This document shows, one piece after another, positions 1-5,675 of a stretch of DNA of 9,454 bases. The stretch comes from Bacteroidales bacterium (GTDB lineage: Bacteria; Bacteroidota; Bacteroidia; Bacteroidales; JAOZMU01): positions 1 to 9,454 of the forward strand of contig JAOZMU010000092.1 in assembly GCA_029934165.1 (NCBI GenBank), given 5' to 3'. Each line of letters opens with the position of its first letter. Within the stretch, counting starts at the first letter, position 1. Under the pieces are notes generated by a model. The model worked only from the letters and a program-made list of their open reading frames with translations, made no database searches and had not been told where the DNA came from. The position numbers and the translations under genes were made by a program.

Positions 1-219
1 CAAAGCTAACTGGTTAAGTAACAGGGGTGTCCAACTTTAGACTGGTAGCCTAAATATTCTCCGTTTTATGTTTTTTTGTAAGTTTTGTTATTTGGAATTA
101 TTATAAATTATTTGCGTATGTTTTCAAACATTTTAATAAAGCACATAAATAGATAATTTTGTGTAATTTCAAACAAAATTTAGCAATCGAAATAAATTAA
201 TGTTAAAACACAAAATCTT
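1..219. other. Intergenic region upstream of sdhC (left edge)
   Basis: No complete gene is visible. On the plus strand the first 40 bases can be read as the last 12 codons of a protein (KANWLSNRGVQL) ending in TAG at 38-40. This could be the end of an upstream gene cut by the window, but it is too short to identify. From about 60 onward the DNA is strongly A+T-rich and holds the candidate sdhC promoter. No tRNA, riboswitch or strong hairpin was seen here. Confidence 0.4.
131..161 (+). promoter_or_regulatory. Candidate Bacteroidota-type promoter for the sdh operon
   Basis: TAATTTTG at 154-161 is a full match to the Bacteroidota -7 consensus TAnnTTTG. TTTT at 131-134, 19 bases upstream, is a one-mismatch candidate for the -33 TTTG element. 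Transcription would begin near 168 and leave a leader of roughly 50 bases before sdhC. The same octamer TAATTTTG lies before dxs. Weaker alternatives lie at 91-94 plus 117-124 and at 84-87 plus 107-114. The match is seen; promoter activity is inferred. Confidence 0.45.
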
Positions 220-909
220 ATGGGTACAATCTTGAAATCGTCCATCGGACAAAAATTATTAATGAGTTTATCGGGTTTTTTCCTGATAGTTTTTCTGCTG
301 GTTCACCTCACAGCAAACCTCTTTCTCTTGTTTGGCGAAGAGGCGTATAACCATGTTGCACATTTTATGGAAGTAAATCCGCTAATTGTTCTTATGCAAC
401 CAGTTTTGGCTGGCGGTTTTTTGCTCCATATAATCTACGCTTCGATTCTAACAATCCAAAACCAACGCGCCCGTGGACCAGTTCGCTACGAGGTTGTAAA
501 CCTGAGCAATAGCAGCACTTGGGCATCGCGTAATATGTATGTGCTTGGTGGTCTGGTTTTTGTCTTCCTTTGCCTGCACATGATACACTTTTTAGTTCCA
601 ATTAAATTTGGCGACGAAAAGGCGGTTTCAATGATTGCCTATGAGGGCGAGCAAATGAAAAATGCTTACTTGCTAGTTACATCGCTATTTGAGGAATGGT
701 ACTACGCTTTGCTTTATGTAGTTGGGGCTGTTTTTCTTGGGTTACATTTACGACACGCATTTTGGTCGGCATTTCAATCTATGGGACTGAGCAACAAGCA
801 ATGGCGAAGTAGGTTAGAAGTTGTTGGCAACATTTTCACAATTGTAGTAGCTGGTGGCTTTGCAATTATCCCGCTCTATTTTTTCATAGCAAAAATGATT
901 GCAGGGTAA
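220..909 (+). CDS. sdhC: Succinate dehydrogenase/fumarate reductase cytochrome b subunit
   Basis: This is the membrane anchor of complex II (229 aa, normal for the b558-type family; it could equally be called frdC). It binds heme b and passes electrons between quinone and the iron-sulfur subunit in the cytoplasmic membrane. Five hydrophobic segments are visible at about residues 14-36, 57-79, 104-126, 160-180 and 201-226. Conserved histidines lie within or at the ends of the first four: H29, H70, H120/H123 and H176/H179, the pattern expected for a di-heme anchor as in Wolinella FrdC. The N-terminal SSIGQKLLMSLSG is typical of Bacteroidota members. No separate SdhD is present, as usual for this single-anchor type. 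The ATG at 220 is preceded by A+T-rich DNA without a clear Shine-Dalgarno, common in this phylum. sdhA begins 64 bases downstream and is presumably cotranscribed. Confidence 0.95.
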   Translation: MGTILKSSIGQKLLMSLSGFFLIVFLLVHLTANLFLLFGEEAYNHVAHFMEVNPLIVLMQPVLAGGFLLHIIYASILTIQNQRARGPVRYEVVNLSNSSTWASRNMYVLGGLVFVFLCLHMIHFLVPIKFGDEKAVSMIAYEGEQMKNAYLLVTSLFEEWYYALLYVVGAVFLGLHLRHAFWSAFQSMGLSNKQWRSRLEVVGNIFTIVVAGGFAIIPLYFFIAKMIAG

Positions 910-973
910 TTGATTGCCCAAGAGTGAGTTACAGTTAATTATTAAGAGATTAATCGAATTACAGAAATAAATT

Positions 974-2908
974 ATGGCAATTCTCAATTCTAAAATACCC
1001 GAAGGACAATTGTCCGAGAAGTGGATAAATTATAAAGACAAACAAGACCTTGTAAACCCAGCAAACAAGCGTAAACTCGACATTATCGTTGTAGGCACAG
1101 GGCTTGCCGGGGCAGCAGCAGCAGCAAGTTTTGGCGAGCTTGGGTTCAACGTGAAAGCACTTTGCTACCAAGACAGCGCAAGACGCGCACATAGTATTGC
1201 AGCTCAGGGTGGTATAAATGCCGCAAAAAACTATCCTAACGATGGCGACTCAATATATCGTCTTTTTTATGACACCGTAAAAGGTGGCGATTATCGTTCT
1301 CGCGAGGCAAACGTATATCGCTTGGCAGAAGTTAGCAACCAAATCATCGACCAATGTGTAGCTCAAGGAGTTCCGTTTGCAAGAGATTATGGCGGACTTT
1401 TAGATAATCGGTCGTTTGGTGGCGCACTTGTTTCGCGGACATTCTACGCTCGCGGACAAACAGGGCAGCAGCTTCTCTTGGGCGCGTACAGCGCATTGGG
1501 GCGACAAGTGCAAAAAGGCACCGTAAAAATGTATCCCCGAACAGAACTTATGGATATTGTTGTAATCGACGGACGTGCGCGTGGCGTTGTTGTGCGCAAC
1601 TTGGTTACAGGCGAAATCGAAAGTCATTTTGGGCATGCTGTTGTTCTTGGGACTGGAGGCTACGGAAATGTTTTCTTCCTCTCTACCAACGCAATGGGCT
1701 CAAACGGAAGTGCGGCATGGAAGGCTTATAAAAAAGGCGCTTTCTTTGGCAATCCTTCTTTTGTGCAAATTCACCCAACTTGCATTCCTGTTCATGGCGA
1801 ATTTCAATCGAAGCTAACACTTATGAGCGAAAGTTTGCGTAACGACGGACGTATTTGGGTGCCAAAACACAAAGCAGATGCAGAAAAAATCCGTGCCGAA
1901 CAATTGCGTCCCGAAGATTTATCCGAAGAAAACCGCGACTATTATCTTGAGCGACGCTACCCCGCATTTGGCAATTTAGTTCCACGCGATGTAGCATCAA
2001 GAGCAGCAAAAGAGCGTTGCGATGCAGGTTTTGGTGTCGAAACAGGCAAGGCAGTATATTTGGATTTCAAACACGCAATCGAACGTCTTGGTCGCGACAC
2101 AATCGAAGCCAGATATGGTAACTTATTCCAGATGTACGAAAAAATCACCGACCAAAATCCGTATGAAACGCCAATGATGATTTACCCCGCGATTCACTAC
2201 ACAATGGGTGGTCTTTGGGTTGATTATGAGTTACAAACAACAATTCCCGGACTATTTGCAGCAGGCGAGGCAAACTTCTCAGACCACGGAGCAAACCGGC
2301 TTGGCGCATCGGCACTCATGCAAGGGCTTGCAGACGGATATTTTGTGCTTCCATATACAATTCAAAATTATTTGGCAGACCAAATCAATGTTCCACGAAT
2401 TTCGACGGACAATAAAGCCTTCAAAGATGCCGAGCAAAGCATCAAAGCCCAACTAAAAAAATTGATGGACATAAAAGGAAAACAATCTGTCGACTCGTTG
2501 CACAAAAAACTTGGTCTTGCAATGTGGGATTATGTCGGAATGGCGCGTAACGCCGAAGGTTTGAAAAAAGGAATCGCGAAAATCAAAGAGATACGCGAAG
2601 AATTTTGGAAAGATGTTCGCATACCCGGAAATACCGACACCATAAATTTAGAGCTTGAAAAAGCAAATCGTCTTGCAGATTTTCTCGAAATGGGCGAATT
2701 AATGGCTCGCGATGCACTAAATCGCGAAGAATCTTGCGGTGGACACTATCGCGAAGAGTTTAAAACACCCGAGGGCGAGGCACTTCGTAACGATAAAAAC
2801 TTCATGTACGTTGCCGCTTGGGAGCATAAAGAAAAGGGCGACCCTAAGTTACACAAAGAGCCTTTGGTTTATGAAAACATCGAGGTAAAACAACGTAACT
2901 ATAAATAG
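974..2908 (+). CDS. sdhA: Succinate dehydrogenase/fumarate reductase flavoprotein subunit
   Basis: This is the catalytic FAD subunit (644 aa), which interconverts succinate and fumarate on the cytoplasmic face of the membrane. The dinucleotide-binding motif GTGLAG is at 41-46. H73 in RRAHSIAAQGG is the expected covalent FAD attachment site. Substrate-site elements follow in order: HPT at 267-269, SESLRNDGR at 285-293, the catalytic-arginine segment VPRDVASR with R338, HYTMGG from H408, and the FAD-binding GEANFSDHGANRLGAS around 431-446 with R442. A helical C-terminal domain follows from about 470. Length and motifs fit the Wolinella/Bacillus-type flavoproteins found with b558 anchors. All key residues are present, so the gene looks intact. 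It should be followed by sdhB, but an unrelated ATPase gene intervenes. Whether the enzyme runs as dehydrogenase or fumarate reductase cannot be told from sequence. Confidence 0.97.
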   Translation: MAILNSKIPEGQLSEKWINYKDKQDLVNPANKRKLDIIVVGTGLAGAAAAASFGELGFNVKALCYQDSARRAHSIAAQGGINAAKNYPNDGDSIYRLFYDTVKGGDYRSREANVYRLAEVSNQIIDQCVAQGVPFARDYGGLLDNRSFGGALVSRTFYARGQTGQQLLLGAYSALGRQVQKGTVKMYPRTELMDIVVIDGRARGVVVRNLVTGEIESHFGHAVVLGTGGYGNVFFLSTNAMGSNGSAAWKAYKKGAFFGNPSFVQIHPTCIPVHGEFQSKLTLMSESLRNDGRIWVPKHKADAEKIRAEQLRPEDLSEENRDYYLERRYPAFGNLVPRDVASRAAKERCDAGFGVETGKAVYLDFKHAIERLGRDTIEARYGNLFQMYEKITDQNPYETPMMIYPAIHYTMGGLWVDYELQTTIPGLFAAGEANFSDHGANRLGASALMQGLADGYFVLPYTIQNYLADQINVPRISTDNKAFKDAEQSIKAQLKKLMDIKGKQSVDSLHKKLGLAMWDYVGMARNAEGLKKGIAKIKEIREEFWKDVRIPGNTDTINLELEKANRLADFLEMGELMARDALNREESCGGHYREEFKTPEGEALRNDKNFMYVAAWEHKEKGDPKLHKEPLVYENIEVKQRNYK

Positions 2909-2913
2909 CCGAA

Positions 2914-4158
2914 ATGAAAATTTCCCGAATACAATTATCGAACTATAATCAGTTTAAAAACGTAGATATAGATTTAACTTACCCCCAAGGGCACCCAAAA
3001 CAAGGGCTGCCTTTGGAAAAGGTTTGTTTCATCGGGCAAAGCGGAACTGGAAAAACAACGGTATTAAATCTTATTCGTCAGTTGGCACAAAACCTATCTG
3101 ATGGAAATGTTTTAAATCAACAAAAAACACAAAAACAAGTTACGATTGGCAACGTTTCAAATCAACAAAAAGCACAAAAACAAGTTACGATTAAATTCAA
3201 TGTTTGCAAAAGTAAGTGTTTCTCAATGACACTTAAAGAAAACAGTTTTGTTTCCACGCAACCTTTTGACATTACTCTTGGTACTAATGCTATTTTAGAA
3301 AAAGTATTGGAAATCGAAAAATTACTAATTTATTTTTCTACCAATCTTGATGAGAAAGTTTTGTTTTTACGTCCCAAAGCTAACGAAAAACGCATCATTG
3401 TAACGCAAGCCGACATCGAAACAGCCAAGCTGGAGCGCGAAAAAGAATATAAACAAATAATAGAGACAAAAATCTTACATAGCAATGCGTTCAAAAAAGC
3501 AGATTTTTGGTCGTATTTATTGCACGAATTTGAAGAATATGATAAATTATCGGCACGAAAAAATGCCGAGTTCATTAAAAAAGCAAGCAACGAAAGCATT
3601 GAAAAAATCCTTTCGGAACTGAAAAGTTGGAAAGAAAAAAACCAAAATCCGCGCGAACTTTTGGGAGACGAATGCCTTGATGGAATTTTGAGCCGATTGG
3701 GCGTAAAAATAAATCGGGAATGGAGCGAAAATGGCGAGATAAAACTTCAACATGCCAACGAAAGCGAAATTCCGTTTGAGTTTGCAAGTAGTGGCACTAA
3801 GCGTGTGATACTTACATCGTTACCACTCTATTTGCTCGAAACAAAAAATAGCCTTATTTTATTTGATGAGGTCGAAAATTCTCTCTATCCCGACATTCAA
3901 AGAACTATAATTGAGCATTATCGGCAACTTGCTCCAGAGGCACAGTTTTTTTATGCCTCACATTCGCCAATAATTGCCACATCTTTCGAGCCTTGGGAAA
4001 TAGTAGAACTAAAACTAAGCGAAAATGGCTATATCTATCAAGAAAAATACTTTAAGGACGAACGTTGTGTAGATAACTATTTTATTCAACCTCAGTATCT
4101 ACGTTGGGATTCGATTTTCCAGAGGAACGAAATGAGCAATTTCGCAACAAAGAACTGA
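2914..4158 (+). CDS. AAA/ABC-type ATPase (AAA_21-like) inside the sdh operon
   Basis: This predicted ATPase (414 aa) has an SMC/RecF/OLD-like nucleotide-binding fold. Residues 1-22 resemble the usual N-terminal strand pair (KISRIQLSNYNQFKNVDIDL). Walker A is GQSGTGKTT at 41-49. A signature-like FASSGTKR lies at 290-297, Walker B ILFDEVEN has D318-E319, and an H-loop YASHSP has H350. Residues about 95-270 form a charged, helical, probably coiled-coil insertion. No TOPRIM or nuclease domain is visible. Residues 64-78 and 79-93 are a tandem 15-residue duplication. The last residues after RWDSIF (RNEMSNFATKN) look unlike a natural end, while the neighbouring frame continues plausibly to 4205, so the C-terminus may be frameshifted. 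The gene starts 5 bases after the sdhA stop and probably rides on sdh transcription. Related stand-alone ATPases are common in mobile and defence loci, but no partner is present and the function is unknown. Confidence 0.85.
   Translation: MKISRIQLSNYNQFKNVDIDLTYPQGHPKQGLPLEKVCFIGQSGTGKTTVLNLIRQLAQNLSDGNVLNQQKTQKQVTIGNVSNQQKAQKQVTIKFNVCKSKCFSMTLKENSFVSTQPFDITLGTNAILEKVLEIEKLLIYFSTNLDEKVLFLRPKANEKRIIVTQADIETAKLEREKEYKQIIETKILHSNAFKKADFWSYLLHEFEEYDKLSARKNAEFIKKASNESIEKILSELKSWKEKNQNPRELLGDECLDGILSRLGVKINREWSENGEIKLQHANESEIPFEFASSGTKRVILTSLPLYLLETKNSLILFDEVENSLYPDIQRTIIEHYRQLAPEAQFFYASHSPIIATSFEPWEIVELKLSENGYIYQEKYFKDERCVDNYFIQPQYLRWDSIFQRNEMSNFATKN
3103..3192 (+). repeat. 45-bp tandem duplication within the ATPase gene
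   Basis: Two adjacent in-frame copies, 3103-3147 and 3148-3192, encode GNVLNQQKTQKQVTI and GNVSNQQKAQKQVTI. The copies differ at only a few bases, so the duplication is fairly recent. They lie shortly after Walker A, between the first helix and the strand leading into the insertion domain. The unit is a multiple of three and keeps the frame open. Confidence 0.9.
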
Positions 4159-4205
4159 TTTATGCAACACATTCACCACAAACGTCGATAGACATAAACA
4201 AGTGA
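4077..4205 (+). pseudogene. Out-of-frame ATPase-like tail overlapping the ATPase 3' end
   Basis: In the frame one base behind the ATPase gene, an open stretch runs from 4077 to a TGA at 4203-4205. From 4119 it reads PEERNEQFRNKELIYATHSP and then QTSIDINK. This is protein-like and contains ATHSP, the H-loop pattern of AAA/ABC ATPases. It has no start of its own. A single-base shift near 4117-4121 (ATTTTCC) would join it to RWDSIF of the ATPase. Two readings are possible: the true C-terminus displaced by a one-base deletion, or a fossil fragment of a second ATPase gene recombined here. The protein already has an H-loop at residue 350, which makes the second reading worth keeping. Confidence 0.45.
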
Positions 4206-4366
4206 TGCTATTTATTCGACACAAAATTTATTATTTTAAAACAGGTAGATTATCAAGTAGTTAGATACAAAAAGTAGAACTGATTTTTAGAACAGCATTA
4301 GTTGTTTAGTGCTATCTTATTTTTACGTGAAAATCATATTAAAAACATAAATTAAATTTATATAAA
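4206..4366. other. A+T-rich spacer between ATPase and sdhB
   Basis: This spacer holds no convincing gene. An ATG at 4205-4207 overlapping the TGA of the out-of-frame tail opens only 19 codons. The DNA is A+T-rich. TATTTTTA at 4318-4325 matches seven of eight positions of the TAnnTTTG -7 element but has no good -33 partner, so an independent sdhB promoter is possible but weakly supported. No stable terminator hairpin was seen, so readthrough from sdhCA into sdhB is not excluded. Confidence 0.4.
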
Positions 4367-5131
4367 ATGTCGGAAAGTAAAAAAGGATTAAACCTCACAC
4401 TAAAAGTATGGCGACAAGATTCCGCCAAAGCAAAAGGGCGTTTCGAGAGTTACGATGTGCCAAATATTTCGCCTGACAGCTCTTTCCTCGAAATGATGGA
4501 TGTGCTTAACGAACAGTTGATTAACAAAGGTAAAGCCCCCGTAGCATTCGACCACGACTGCCGCGAAGGAATTTGCGGAATGTGTAGCCTCTACATCAAC
4601 GGACGAGCGCACGGACCAGACGACGATATTACGACTTGCCAACTGCACATGCGTAAATTCGAGGACGGCGAAACAATCACTATCGAGCCGTGGCGTTCTA
4701 ACGGATTTCCGGTTATCAAAGATTTAATTGTTGATAGGACAGCTTTCGACCAAATCCTTGAAGCTGGTGGTTTTGTGTCAATTAGCACTGGCGGAATACC
4801 AGATGCCAACGCGATTCCAATCCCGAAAGAAGATGCCGACGAAGCAATGGACGCAGCCTCCTGCATTGGTTGTGGTGCGTGCGTTGCAACGTGCAAAAAC
4901 TCCTCGGCAATGTTGTTTGTGTCTGCCAAAGTTTCGCAGTTGGCACTTTTGCCACAAGGGAAAGTCGAAGCATCGCGACGCGCACGAGCAATGGTAGCAA
5001 AAATGGACGAGTTAGGATTTGGAAACTGCACAAACACAGGAGCTTGCGAAGTCGAGTGTCCTAAGGGAATTTCGGTTTCGCACATTGCACGTCTAAATCG
5101 CGAATTTCTTTGCGCAAGCCTGAAACAATAA
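4367..5131 (+). CDS. sdhB: Succinate dehydrogenase/fumarate reductase iron-sulfur subunit
   Basis: This is the electron-transfer subunit (254 aa) linking the SdhA flavin to the SdhC hemes and quinone. The N-terminal ferredoxin domain carries the [2Fe-2S] ligands C65, C70, C73 and C91 (CREGICGMC, then TTC). The C-terminal domain carries C166, C169, C172 and C231 for [4Fe-4S], and C176, C221 and C227 for [3Fe-4S], by analogy with E. coli SdhB/FrdB. All eleven cysteines are present, so the protein should be functional. The ATG at 4367 follows a run of A and T without a clear Shine-Dalgarno. Normally this gene sits directly behind sdhA. Here it is about 1.46 kb away, separated by the ATPase gene. 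It is the last gene of the block and is followed by a strong terminator. Confidence 0.97.
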   Translation: MSESKKGLNLTLKVWRQDSAKAKGRFESYDVPNISPDSSFLEMMDVLNEQLINKGKAPVAFDHDCREGICGMCSLYINGRAHGPDDDITTCQLHMRKFEDGETITIEPWRSNGFPVIKDLIVDRTAFDQILEAGGFVSISTGGIPDANAIPIPKEDADEAMDAASCIGCGACVATCKNSSAMLFVSAKVSQLALLPQGKVEASRRARAMVAKMDELGFGNCTNTGACEVECPKGISVSHIARLNREFLCASLKQ

Positions 5132-5150
5132 TCACTTTCGCGCATCAGAC

Positions 5151-5185
5151 AAAAAACCAATCGGCAAAAAGCTGGTTGGTTTTTT
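5151..5185 (+). terminator. Rho-independent terminator after sdhB
   Basis: Arms 5151-5165 and 5171-5185 pair over 15 positions (two are G-U) around the 5-base loop AAAAA, and the second arm ends in six T. It starts 20 bases after the sdhB stop. The A-run of the first arm could also let it act on the opposite strand, though no gene converges here. Confidence 0.9.
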
Positions 5186-5288
5186 ATATGTTGTAACATA
5201 TTAGTAAAATGAATTTAATAAAGTAAGCCATTAAAACTCCTAACTAAAACTAAATCAGGCGTAAGTAAAATTATTAATTATTAATTTT

Positions 5289-5561
5289 CCATTACTTATT
5301 AACCTAAGTTGTTAATTCACAGCTTAAACGTTTCATAAAAAATAGGTCTAAGACCTTACCACAACACAATGAGCAATTTATTAGAAACGTATTATGCTGA
5401 AATTCAAAAAAATAACAGCACAAAAACAGTAAATTATCCTTACGCCATTACTTAATAAATGGCACATTATCATAATATTTTTGCATTTTTTCAGTTTATC
5501 AATAAGTTATTATTTAAACGTTCCCAAGTGTCATAAAATTGCCACTCTAATAAGTCTAAGA
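5289..5561 (+). repeat. Degenerate direct repeat in the gap before dxs
   Basis: Five short blocks recur in the same order. CCATTACTTATTAA at 5289-5302 matches CCATTACTTAATAA at 5445-5458. TAAGTTGTTAAT at 5305-5316 resembles TAAGTTATTAT at 5503-5513. TTAAACGTT occurs at 5324-5332 and 5514-5522, TCATAAAA at 5333-5340 and 5531-5538, and GTCTAAGA at 5346-5353 and 5554-5561. Spacings differ (for example eight extra bases, CCCAAGTG, in the second copy). It looks like an old duplication, although short A+T-rich blocks can recur by chance. Confidence 0.4.
5369..5455 (+). CDS. Possible small ORF, 28 codons, between repeat copies
   Basis: ATG at 5369 to TAA at 5453-5455 encodes a 28-residue peptide beginning MSNLLETYYAEIQKNN and ending NYPYAIT. 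The composition is protein-like (an N-terminal stretch that could form an amphipathic helix), but no family is recognised. There is no clear ribosome binding site or promoter. It could be a small peptide, the truncated start of a lost gene, or chance. It lies between the two copies of the degenerate repeat, and its last codons fall in the second CCATTACTTA block. Confidence 0.2.
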   Translation: MSNLLETYYAEIQKNNSTKTVNYPYAIT

Positions 5562-5621
5562 AAAAACAAGAGAAACTCCTATTTTGCTGAATACCAATAA
5601 ATTTTTGAAAATTTACAGCTT

Positions 5622-5654
5622 TATGAAAATTTTTATCTACTTTGTTTAATTTTG
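5622..5654 (+). promoter_or_regulatory. Candidate promoter for dxs
   Basis: TAATTTTG at 5647-5654 is an exact TAnnTTTG -7 element, followed by C as often seen. TATG at 5622-5625, 21 bases upstream, is an imperfect -33 TTTG. Transcription would start near 5661, giving a leader of only about 15 bases before the ATG at 5676. That leaves little room for regulation by leader RNA. Confidence 0.55.
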
Positions 5655-5675
5655 CAGTCGTAAAAAAATAAGCCC

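Larger units (their letters stand above)
5186..5675. other. Long A+T-rich gap between sdhB terminator and dxs
   Basis: About 490 bases without a recognisable gene. It contains a degenerate direct repeat (blocks between 5289-5353 and 5445-5561), a 13-base palindrome AGGTCTAAGACCT at 5344-5356, a possible 28-codon ORF at 5369-5455 and, at the right end, the dxs promoter. No tRNA, known riboswitch or CRISPR structure was seen on either strand. Confidence 0.6.

Noticed and set aside
2..40. Twelve-codon tail of a possible upstream gene
   Set aside because: It is too short to separate from chance, so it is mentioned only within the left-edge region.
1112..1126. Five tandem GCA codons in sdhA
   Set aside because: They encode the alanine run of the Rossmann helix after GTGLAG, where small residues are expected. 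This is not evidence of instability or a regulatory repeat.
4591..5199. 202-codon minus-strand ORF opposite sdhB
   Set aside because: It lies antisense to a clear sdhB with all eleven cluster cysteines. Its translation has no recognisable domain, and it runs through the terminator hairpin.
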